A stretch of DNA of 64,000 bases from Rhypophila decipiens (taxonomy: Eukaryota; Ascomycota; Sordariomycetes; Sordariales; Naviculisporaceae). Position numbers and translations under genes: made by a program. How positions within the stretch are numbered: the stretch's first letter is position 1; each line of letters opens with the position of its first letter. Positions 35,624 through 46,050 of this stretch are shown in pieces. Location: assembly GCA_033297075.1 (NCBI GenBank), contig MU858147.1, positions 1 to 64,000 of the forward strand, written 5' to 3'. Under the pieces are notes generated by a model, which saw only the letters and a program-made list of their open reading frames with translations, was not told the origin of the DNA and ran no database searches.

Positions 35624-38600
35624 ATGTCAGCCTGTCCTGTGTCTGGCATGGCTGGGGGCACATGCCCGGCTGGCTCGGCCTCTGGTCGAAGCCAAGTAGG
35701 ACCCAGAGGATGCTCCTTTTCTGGTTATTGCCAACCAGGTGACATACACGCCGCCTTTGATGTTCGTTCTCTCTCTCCGTCTATCTAGACAAATTGTCAG
35801 TATGCTCACAGATGTCACAGATCCCTCGGGGTGTTGATGCCGAGGAGTGGCTGCGGATGAGGTAAGTCTTGCCCCAAGTCTGCGCCGAGAGAAATGGCAC
35901 TCATCGAGAAACAGGGAACGCAAGTCGATCAACGAGGTCCTCTACAGGAACTTCCCTTCGGTCAAAGAGATCGAGCACCTCAAGAACATCGATACGCTAA
36001 CCGCCTCGGACCACGATCTTCTCGCCGTGGCACTTGGGGCACCTGCCCGACAAGTCATGATCAGAGCTGAGGAAATTGGCCCCGCCACGGGATGGAAAGA
36101 CGGATACTTGTCGGCCGAGCACGGATTCTGCCCGCCGGATTACAATGAATCACCCGGGGCACTTGCAAACTCACCAGGGAGGATATGGTCGGATCTATGC
36201 GAAAGAATACCGGGCTGCGTGGCAAGAGGGAAGCTAAGGGAGTCGGTTGCTGCTTTGCCATTGGTCCAAGGAACCGAGGATGTGATCCCCGACAAGGCCT
36301 TGTGGGCGGCAGTCGTGGCTCTGGGCATGATTTGCAGCATTTACCGATACGAAGACAAGAACGATGGAAATGAGGGTGTCACGGTGAACCCAACAAAATA
36401 CAGACCTGACTGCGAGATGGGAGACGGACTCGGAGAGGAGATGACTGGGATTCCGCTTTGTGTTGCCCTCCCGTACTGGCAAATATCACGAAGAATGGGC
36501 CGAGCGATTCCTCACCTCACCTTCCCCGATCAGGCATCATACAATATGAAGATCCGCGACCCAACCTCGACGTATCCCTACGTTGGCCGATTCGACAACA
36601 TGGACATGCGCTGGCCTGTGTTTGGAGAGAGGACAGAAATTGCCTTCCAGAAAGGGTGTGCTGACACGTCGGCATCTTTTCAACATGGCCCCGATGCCAT
36701 CGCCGCTGCTCAGGAACACGTCATGAACCGAAACAACGAAGGTCTTTTGCGCGAGCTGATCAGACTCAAAGAGATTCTCGAGCGCATGCCCAACGCTTTT
36801 CACACCATCAACACCAATCCAAACTCGGGAGAAAACTACGTGCCGGGCCATCAATGGGTTCGCTGGGGCAAGTTCTCGGCTCCGTTATCCAAGCGGTGTC
36901 CGGCCTCATCGGGCCTTCAGTTCCCTCCTTTTCTCGTGATGGATGCATTTCTGCGTCGAAAGAAGTATGACTCCTTTCTCGGTGCCGAGGGTCTTCACCT
37001 GCGGGCCTGGATGCCATCGAACCTCCGGGCGTTTATTGCGGCAGTTGAGCTGCACTATTCCATCCCTGACTACGTCAAGCAGTCTGGAGATCCCAGGCTG
37101 ATGGGAGTGTTTGAAGGTATCCTAGAGATTTACTGCGGCAGTCGGGGATTCCTGTCTACTCATTCCTTCAAGGTGTTTGGTATCCTTGAAGTCGCATCCA
37201 AGAGCGGAAGGACCGAAACCAATGGCGGATCAGGCGCAGCGGATGGGGATGGCAGGCCTTGGGAAGAGACACACCGCCAGTTCAACGAGTCGATGAAGGA
37301 GCGTATCCTCCCCTACCGCGACCTCGCCGTCGAGCCACACGAGATGCGAGGAACCTTTGAGGAATGCCGCTACAAAGCTCGCCTTGCCAACCGCTCGTTT
37401 GTCGATGCGGACCCCAACCGATCGATCGCCATGGTCACCTTGGACATCCAGAATACGGGCATCACCTTCCAGCCTGGAGACCGGCTTGCCGTCATGCCGT
37501 TCAACAGCTGGGGCGAGTGCGCCAAGGTCGCAGCAGCGCTGGGCTTGGGAGATTATCTTGACCATCGGGTTCCGCTGACACCGACCTGGAAGCGATTCTC
37601 GCAGCACCTGGCATCCATCTCGCACACTTCACAACAACCGGAACTAACAGTAAAGGACATCCTTAGGCGCGGCCACCTTTCGCCCATCACCAAAGAGCTT
37701 GCTCTCAAGATCCACCACATGCTGCGTGCCTCGTCCAATACCGTCCTCCAAGTCCTGGCCACGGAAGAATGGCCAGTTCGGGCGTCGCTTGGCGACCTGC
37801 TGCAGTGCGCCGTAACGGAAACGAACCCGCATATCTGGGATAGGGCATTTGACCTCAGCGGCGATCTGTCCTGGCTGACTGATCTGATTGCTGTTGAAGT
37901 GCCCAGAACGTATTCCATCTCGACGCACTCCAACGAACTGCTGCCTTCGACTGTCGACCTGACCATTTCGCGCGCAGAATACAAGCTTTGCTCGACATTT
38001 GCGGGCGACAAGGATATTACCTCGGCGGGCGTTGGTAGCGGATTCCTGAACCCATTTGTCAACTCGAGCGATGAGATGATTGAGACTGACGAAGAGATTC
38101 TTGTTGGTGTTTCTCGGCCCCTCAACTTCCAGCTCCCACTCGACCGTGCGGCGCCGTGCGCATTCTTTGCCGGAGGGAGTGGCATCGCCCCGTTCCGAAG
38201 CTTTTGGCAGGCAAGAATGAGGGCTCACCACAATCCGGCAAGAAGAGACATTCTCTACCTCGGAGTCCAGTGCAGAGAAAAGTTCTGCTACGAGGACGAG
38301 CTCCGAGACTACATGGAGGCTGGGCTGATGGAAGTCCATCTTGCCTTTTCACGCGACAGCCGTGGACTTGTCTACGACCAAAGGACACATGATCTTGTGG
38401 AGAAAGAGATGCCGCCGCGATATATCGATGCTTTGATCGTCGAGCAAGGGGCAACGATTTCAGAGCTCGTCATGTCCAAGAAGCAGGGTGGACTTGGAGG
38501 ATATCTCTATGTGTGTGGATCTGTCAGCGTCTTTGACTCTGTCATGAACGGCATCAGGAAGGCATTGTACAATCACTGCAGCGCGACGATGGAAAGCGCA

Positions 38601-40742
38601 GACATCATCATCAGCAAAGCCTTTGCCGAGCGCCGTTTCATGCTGGACGTCTTCATGACGCCCAAGCCTCTTCCCTGCAATCTGCCCACCATTTCGCTGT
38701 CGCAACTTGGACGGCACACAGGCCACCGTCCCGACAGCAGAATGTGGATTGCTGTGCATGGCAGTGTCTACGACGTGACCGACTTTTGCCCGATGCACCC
38801 CGGCGGCACTCTCATCATCAAGTCCAATGCCGGCGTCGACTGCTCCAAGACCTTTGACAATCTCGCCCACACCAACAATCCCGAGGTGAGCAGTCTGCTG
38901 ACCAAGTACTTCATCGGACACTTGACGCCGAAACCCGACTTTCATGCATCTCAGGATCTGAGTGACATGTACGACATGTGGTCGTCGTATCTTAGAACAA
39001 CCGTCGAGACACTGGTTGCTCACCAGTTTGAGATGTATGAGATTATGGGCGCCAGCGATGACGGCACGAGCAACGAATTCTTGCGCGGCTCTGAGAATGT
39101 CTGGTCTCGTGAGAATTCTGTCAACATTGGCCTTGGCGTTCGCATGTTTTACGACTACCAGTCGCGTCTTCTTCAGGGCGGATTTTCTGCCCTTTTTGGG
39201 CCCAAATTGCATGAGCTTGTGCTGAAGCTGTCGTTTGCATTGGCCGATGTATCTTCGGCAGGGACGGATACCAGGCTTCCTGATGTCCTTGGAACCATTG
39301 CCAGGGCCAAGACATCTTCAGACGCGGTCGCGACATCGCAAGAGGTTGCTCTTGTTGGAAGATTCCTGGGCGAGAACAGCAGCAATATCCGATTTGCGGA
39401 GAAGGGAGTGTTCAATTACGCAGCCAAGAGCGTGCAACTCGACATCGAGTTCCTCGAAGACATTCGCGAGGAAGCGTGCCATGGCATGGACGCGTTCGAG
39501 AGCGTCATGGCAATGGACGCCCAGACAGACGACGAACGTGTGATTGTGCTGTTTTCGTTCCTGATGCAGACCCTTGAGCGGATGGCCAAGCGACTGCAGG
39601 TATTTTACAACAAGCTGGCTCAGTACAAGGTCTACCAGCCCACACTCGAGAAGAACCCGGCTCGTGCTAGATGGAATCTGGTTCGCCGGAGGGTGTTTGA
39701 CGGGTCTTTCTTTACCCTTACTGCCGAGACTGTCCTTGGTGCCGCTCCCGCATATGCCTCCAATCATCAGGCTGCTGGAGGTGTTGACTTTGACGGTGTG
39801 ATGAAACGGATTCAGGACAGCCTTCGCAACGCACCCCAGCTTGGACCGGCGCCACAGTCTCTCAATGCAATGCACCTGGCTCGAGCGACCACTCCTCCCA
39901 CCGAGATGAATGCCATGGCGAGACATGAGAACAACACCGCCGTCAGGGCCATGTCGAGCTTTATCGACAAGAACAAGCGCGCCATTCGCCGGCTGAGCAA
40001 GATGCCGTCCGTTCAGTTGACATTTGAACAAATCCAGGCGGCCGTCGAGCAGCAAGATGGATTGATGGGCATGATGAACAGACGACCTCCCACACCGCCC
40101 TCGTCAACGAATGAGTCTCCAATGTCGGCCTTTATGAAGAGTCAAATGGCCAATGGCTCACTGCATGGGCCATCTAGCAGTGCATCTCGAGCTTCGTCGA
40201 TGGAGAGGATGATGTCTGGCCTGCAGAATAGAGGACGGGCGTTGAACTCGCGGATGCCGGTGCAGCAGTCCGCTTCCCTTGGCGGCATGGGGAATATCCC
40301 GGGGGCTGGGAGATCACCACCCACGCCCCCCCTAGATGCTACCACCGCCCTGGAAGCCATGATGGGGAAGCTCAATGTCCGAAGGAGCGGTTCGGTCCCG
40401 CCTTCGCCTGCAATGTCGCTTGGTGCTGTGAGTGAGATGGGAAGGATGGGCACAGGGTTGGGCATTCGGCCTGGTCGGTCGATGAGTGTGCGGTCTGTCT
40501 CGTCGGTGGGCGGCAATCATCATCACTATCAAGCCGGGCAGGGGCAGCAGAGCAATATGACGACGACCCATGGAAAGAAGCTCTCGTCGAATTCACTGAG
40601 GTCATTTATGCTAGGGAGTGGTAACAGTGTCATTGGGGGTAACAGTAATGGTGGCCCTGCATCATCAAGAAGCAGCAGTGTCAGCCGCGGGAGGAATACC
40701 ATGCCTGCTTTTGGGGGAATTCGGGTTGCTCCTACATTTTGA
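35624..40742 (+). CDS. IDO-like haem domain fused to FAD/NADPH reductase and cytochrome b5, 1671 aa
   Basis: Three exons: 35624-35738, 35789-35861 and 35915-40742. The introns are 50 and 53 nt, and both joins keep frame. Residues 1-62 hold SACPVSG and GTCPAGS. Residues about 90-500 follow indoleamine 2,3-dioxygenase: PSNLRAFIAAVE, then LSTHSFKVFGIL, whose His (about 478) aligns with the haem ligand. Residues about 515-800 are a P450-reductase-type FAD domain (FQPGDRLAVMP; PRTYSISTHS near 724). Residues about 805-965 bind NADPH (FFAGGSGIAPFRSFWQAR; YLYVCGS). No FMN domain is present. Residues about 985-1070 are cytochrome b5, with haem ligands in MHPGG (about 1023) and NLAHTNN (about 1048). 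A helical region and a Ser/Pro/Met-rich tail follow. Inferred electron path: NADPH to FAD to b5 to haem. The substrate is unknown. Confidence 0.86.
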
Positions 40743-41247
40743 GCATCTTTCCTTTTGGGTTGGAAAATGAAGTCATGCGAATAGTTTGGGATACTGGCTG
40801 GTGGGTCATTTCTTTCCGGGGCTTGGCTCTATATCTTCTATTTCATTTTTTCTTTTTTGTTTGAAACATTTTCCGTCGACGATGTGTTGTAATCGTACAT
40901 CTGTAGATACGTCTTTGGGAAATTGTGCAAGTCCCTCGGTATTCCTGAACTCTATTTTGTGGCTTGTCACCATCAATGATTTAGCTTTGACAAGAGCCGA
41001 GAAACAAAGTCAATATTTGGCCGGCATATAAATATCTTTCTCGTAACGTGGTAGGTTTCCTTTTTTCCCCACCCCATTTTTCAAAGTCAGTTGGCAAAAT
41101 CTGCAAAAGAACGTCTTCTTCTCTGCCGACTTTTCCAGAAAAGAACGCAAAACACCTCAACCAACAAACTCATCACCGAGAAAAGCACCAACAAGCACAA
41201 TCCCGTTCAAGACGACAGAACGACAGACAGACAGACAGACAGACACA
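40743..41247. other. Intergenic, TC-rich promoter with CAGA repeat
   Basis: The region holds T-rich and TTTTC stretches typical of fungal promoters and ends in the CAGA microsatellite in the 5' leader of the next gene. Confidence 0.5.
41222..41245 (+). repeat. CAGA microsatellite just before a start codon
   Basis: About six tandem GACA/CAGA units end 2-3 bases upstream of the ATG at 41248, so they lie in the 5' untranslated leader of the F-box-like gene. Copy number could vary and affect translation. Confidence 0.8.
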
Positions 41248-41922
41248 ATGGCGGCGTCTCTTGGCTCCCTCCCGGCCGATATCCTCGTCGAGATCCTCTC
41301 ATCTGCCCAGTCCGTTCAAGATCTCCTGTCCCTCGTTCTCTCGTCGCGGTCTCTTTACTGGGCCTTTCAGCCGTACCGATACTCGATTACTCTGCCTGTT
41401 GTGAAGGCCGAGCTGGGTGCAGCCAACTGGCGTATCCTGCTCTCCATCTTCCACCTCTCACATGGGGCGTATTCTTCTTCTCAGTGTCCAGGAAAAGAGA
41501 GGCTACAACTGTTTGTCGACCACTTCCGTTCGAACCGACCATTCGACGATCCACCTAACAACGCCGCAAGCTTTGGGCAAGCCATGAGAATCTCCAAAAT
41601 CTACAACGACGAGTGCGGCAGTTTTCTTCGCCGCCTATCAGAACTTCCGAAGTTCAGGCAACCGTCCCATCTGCTCCCGGTGGAGATTTCCTACCCGGAC
41701 GCGGTCCACGCGTTCCAACAGGGGTCCTTGCTGGGACAGCTGCGCCGTCAATTGAATAATCGAGTAAACACGAAGATGCAACTACGTTCTCGAGACGAGG
41801 AGTGGAGGCGATATGGACTTTACAGGTCGGCTCTAATGTGCCGCATAAGGAGCATGGACTACCACAACCGTATATACAGTATATTACAGGAAACGGCACA
41901 CGCCCTGAGCTATACGGTTTAG
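41248..41922 (+). CDS. F-box-like protein, 224 aa
   Basis: Single exon. The N terminus LPADILVEILSSAQSVQDLL, then SLVLSSRSLYWAF (residues 7-40), matches the F-box pattern LP.EIL..IL......DLL.L...SR. F-box proteins recruit targets to SCF ubiquitin ligases through Skp1. The remaining 180 residues are helical and basic, with no LRR, WD40 or Kelch repeats visible, so the substrate side is unknown. The protein is short for a fungal F-box protein; it may be truncated, or further exons may follow. The end at 41922 (TAG) is followed by AT-rich DNA. Several such F-box genes of unknown role are common in accessory regions of fungal genomes. Confidence 0.7.
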   Translation: MAASLGSLPADILVEILSSAQSVQDLLSLVLSSRSLYWAFQPYRYSITLPVVKAELGAANWRILLSIFHLSHGAYSSSQCPGKERLQLFVDHFRSNRPFDDPPNNAASFGQAMRISKIYNDECGSFLRRLSELPKFRQPSHLLPVEISYPDAVHAFQQGSLLGQLRRQLNNRVNTKMQLRSRDEEWRRYGLYRSALMCRIRSMDYHNRIYSILQETAHALSYTV

Positions 41923-42874
41923 GCGTTATGACACAGGCTATCTATATATATCGAGAGCCCTCCCCTAGGGAGCCTCTCTCTCTCTCTTCTTCATTTTTAA
42001 TACAATCTTTCCACCTACTCATCTTACCTTACAACACAGTACACTCATCGCCATGACGGTGTCTGGACTAATAAACCCTTTATAGTAAGTGGGTTCGGCG
42101 AAATCTGTATGCGGTACAAGTAGTGTTTCTTTTATTCGATCACGAGACCAGGATACGCTGGCTTAGAAAGTCGGGCCTAGGAGGAATCTAGGCTCTACGG
42201 TAAAAGCGGTGTACCTTGTAAAACATAACTACCACTACAAAAATGAGAGAAAGGACAAGGATAGTAAAAGCATAGAAGAAAGGGAGCAAGAAATATCGAG
42301 GCTATCCAAGCCAGCTCCTTGATTCTCCTATATAAATAAACTTGGATGGTAGGCTCTCCTATTTATTTAGGAGAGAAATCACTGACCAAGCCAGCCGACC
42401 CCTCGGACTTCCGCCTCCTTGTTGTTGATGGCCACGGTAGCCACACCACTTACGATGTCAACAAGATCTATCTTATTTTCTTGCCTCCCCATGACAGCAC
42501 TCCACTTGTCCTTTCCCGTCCACGCACACAAAACAACCCAACCTCAGGCAGTGCTGATGCTGACTGCGTCTGACAAGACTGATATATGCCTATCACAGTT
42601 CGGCAATCGGCTGCTAGGGTCCACAGCTTGTTGCTTTCCAGGCAGGGTTCTGCAGATGTCAGCCGTTTTCTGGGTGCCACAAATGTCGGTTGTTGTGACG
42701 CTGACACGAACTAGTTGATAGCTCTAAAACATTGCCATAAGAATTCCTAACCAGGCTGCTCACACCTTTCCCTTGACACAAACTGCAATCGAGAACTCGA
42801 CAACCGCCATCATCGCCGCAAACCCGCAATTGCTCCTCGACACACCTACCCCCCAACCGCTCGAGAAGCCTGGC
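41923..42874. other. Intergenic, nothing recognised
   Basis: A CT-repeat and AT-rich DNA follow the F-box-like gene. Open frames at 42346-42718 are on overlapping phases and look spurious. Confidence 0.4.
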
Positions 42875-45472
42875 ATGCCTTCCCTATTTCGACGACATTC
42901 GGAGGAGCTTTACATCCAAAAGCTCTACCAGTATCTTGGTTCGAAGCCCAAGGCACCCGAAGTTCCGATCGACTTGCCCGGCAAAATCCAAAAGATTCTT
43001 GAGCTTCGAGGTGACCGTATGTGCTCGCGCAGAATAAGTTGCCGTCCGTGCGAGCATCGAGAATAACATGTGACAGGAAGGCTATTTTCGGCTGGTCGGT
43101 TCTCTCGCGGCAGGTCCCGGGATGCCGGGGATGATCATCATATTTACCCCTGCTGGGACTGGGATCGCGACCCTGCCGAGCCTCAGGCCGTGATGCCCAT
43201 GAACAATTTTGGGGTACTTGAGCGCGCCACGAGCCTCCTGGACGGTGGGGAAGACGCTCAGCGAAACGAACAGGCGTTTCCCCAAGTTGAACATCTCCCA
43301 GAGACTGGTACAGTTCCGGGTGTTGTTTACGAAGCACTCCCCGACAACTCTTGGTTCCGCCTGCTGATTCTGCAGCCAAGCGATGACATGTGGGCGCCGA
43401 TTCATTGCCAACTCAAACCCTTTAGCAGGAACCAGGCTCGTGTGACGTATGAAGCTCTCTCATACGCTTGGAACGAGGGCGATCGAGAGGAACCTTACTC
43501 TCTGTTTAACTGGCGGCCTAGCAGGCCCAAGGTCGAGGAAAAAGGTTCGTCTCTCCACAATTTCTACTACTACTCGGCCGAGTTTCGTCTCTAAAATTTT
43601 ATCTGGGTAGGCGATATCAAATGGCGGCCGCAACAAATCATCTGCAACGGACAAGAGCTTCCCGTCAAGGGGAATCTCGGGTGTTCTCTGCTTCATCTTC
43701 GACACCCGTCTCGCGCTCGAGCTGTCTGGGTAGATGCCATCTGCATCAACCAGCGGGACGCCGCCGAGGTTTCCGAGCAAATCCAAATGATGCCTGAGAT
43801 CTACGGCCAGGCGTATCGCACCGTCGTGTGGCTCGGGATGGAATCGGAAGCGTACGCGGCTACCATATACGAGCCTCTTTCACTCCCTTGCCCTGAGGCA
43901 GCTATGGCCTTGGTATGTCACATCGTCAAGTCTTGGGACTTGTCTCAGCCGGCTTCGTATTCCGTGAGGGACACGGTGTCACGGGCGGTGGAGGTAAGGC
44001 AAGTGGATTCCGATTCGGAATTCACTCGTACGCTCGACGGTCTCTTCAGCTGTCAGCCACCCCACCCTCGACGGAAACAGCTTAACGGTAACCGCTCGCC
44101 TCGACTCGGACATCTGGATCCTCTTCATGACCTGTTCGGCGTCTCTTGGTTTGGCCGAAAATGGGTGATACAGGAGGTTGCGCTATCGCGATCGGTCGAC
44201 GTCATGTTCCACAACTGCAGCATATCGTGGCGTTGGGTCGGCCTGGCAGCAGCCATCATGCGGATGCGGTTCGATGACGCGTTGAGGGCCCACCGGCTTT
44301 ACCACGTCTACCACGCATATCTGATGTTTCGACTGTCCGAAAACTACAATCTCGACCCCGCAAGCATGACATTTGTGGAACTACTGCGGCTGACTGCCAG
44401 CTTCAAGACCGGGGAGCAAAATGATTTCTTCTTTTCTGTTTCGGGCTTGGAGACCAGTGACCATAGTTTGGAAAGGCAGCCTCTGCTAACGGGGGCTGAT
44501 TATGCTATGTCTTACGATGATATCTGCACGTCCGTTGCAAGACGGATCATCGACGCTGCACGCTCAAAGGCCTATCCTTTGAGTATCCTGGAAGATTCTG
44601 GAGCATCAAGAAGCATATATGCCAAGAAGCCCGCCCCAAGTTGGGTTCCGGAGTGGAGGGTGGAGCATCCTGGTATGCTCTCGCCCTGGTCTCTCGACGA
44701 CAATTTTGCCGCGTCCAGAGGACTGAAAGTTTATGTGGACACGAGCTCATCAGATAATAGTCTTGTAGTCCAGGGACTCTGCGTTTCGACTATACTGTCG
44801 CCCTGTGGGACCGAAATCAAGGACGAAAACAACATGGCTGCCAGCATTGACCAGCTGAACGAGTTCCCCTCTACTTCGTCGCATCTGGAGGTGTACTCGC
44901 GGACGCTATGCGCTGGACGTGACTCCCAGGGACGGCGCGAGCGTAACCGTGCTGCCATGGTCCTGCCCTTTGTCTCGTTTGCCCTGTACGGCATACATCC
45001 TGGGACGGCCAAATACAAGTGGGTTAATGCTTGTCGGGAGAGCCTACCTGAAGAGGATCAAAACCCTTGGTCTAGCCAGCGTATCCGCGGGTGGAATGAA
45101 AAGTGGATAGCCGCGCGGCAACGGTTTAGTCGTGCGGCTGGACTGGTGGCGCAACATCGCCGGCTGTTCATCTCTACTTCTGGACATCTCGGACTCGGAC
45201 CTAGGGATGTCTCTCCCGGAGACGAGGTGTGGGTGTTGGCGGGCGCTGCAATTCCATTCATACTTCGGGGAGGAGAAGATGGACGAAAGATTCTCGTGGG
45301 TCCTTGCTATATCGATGATATTATGGATGGTGAGGCCGTGAGTGCCGCCAAGTCCGGGGAGCGACATCTCGGGCTGTTGTGGTCGGAGGAGTTGGCTAAA
45401 CGCGCGAGTATCATGCCTGCTGGTCCAGCGGTGTCGAGCGACCTTCAGACACAGCGAATCATTATAGAGTGA
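42875..45472 (+). CDS. HET-domain (heterokaryon incompatibility) protein, 823 aa
   Basis: Three exons: 42875-43016, 43077-43544 and 43611-45472. The introns are 60 nt (GTATGT...GACAG) and 66 nt (GTTCGT...GGTAG); both joins keep frame. The HET domain starts at about residue 169 with VTYEALSYAWN. It continues after the second intron with ICNGQELPV, HLRHPSRARAVWVDAICIN, MPEIYGQAYRTVVWLG and a later FGRKWVIQEVALS. The C-terminal part has the GDEVWVLAGAAIPFILR motif common to these proteins. HET domains trigger cell death when incompatible fungal strains fuse, and are thought to work through NAD-consuming TIR-like chemistry. There is no NACHT or WD40 partner domain. The first exon and the ATG at 42875 are inferred from splice phase. 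Confidence 0.9.
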
Positions 45473-45495
45473 GCAACGAAACGAGGCCCTTTACT

Positions 45496-45832
45496 TACTA
45501 GAATAGAGGCCTTGACTGGACTAGAATAAATGGCTTAACTGGCTGGAATAAATGGTTTGACTAGCTCGAATAAATGACTTAGCTTGCTCGAATTAATGCG
45601 CCAACTAGCTGGAATAAATTCCTTGATTGGCTTGAATAAATACCTTAGCTAGCTCGAATATATGCTCCAACTAGCTGGAATAAATGCTTGGACTGGCTCG
45701 AATAAATACCTTACTAGCTCGAATAGATGCCCCGACTGAATGGGAATAAATACCTTGACTGAATTGGAATAAATGCCTTGCTGGCTCGAATGAATACCTT
45801 ACGTAGCTCGAATAAATGCCTCTGGTCTGGAA
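45496..45832. repeat. 22-bp minisatellite array 2, about 15 units
   Basis: About 15 units of around 22 bp, type GCTCGAATAAATGCCTTGAC, begin about 24 bp after the HET stop codon. They are the reverse complement of the array at 19952-20135. About ten units carry an exact AATAAA on the plus strand, which is the coding strand of the HET gene. The units are more diverged than in array 1. The array lies between the convergent HET and Dug2 genes. Confidence 0.9.
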
Positions 45833-46050
45833 ATCCAAATTGGACTGGTGCCTGTATATTAGGCGCCGTAAAAAAGGCCAATACATAAACTAACCGCAAC
45901 GCCTGCGCTAGAACAAGGGGCCCTCGAATATAAACAGATTCCACTTTCCCAGGCCATCCATGCCTTGATTCCGTCACACTATGCCTCCAATTTTAATCGA
46001 GCCATTCTGGGCCCCCCACAGCATGATGCCCACTCTGGGGCCTGGGCCAC

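Noticed and set aside
39318..40055. A 245-codon minus-strand frame
   Set aside because: Antisense to the IDO-reductase-b5 gene; no domain.
45496..45832. Array considered as a CRISPR
   Set aside because: The units are directly adjacent with no unique spacers, and the genome is eukaryotic. It is a minisatellite.
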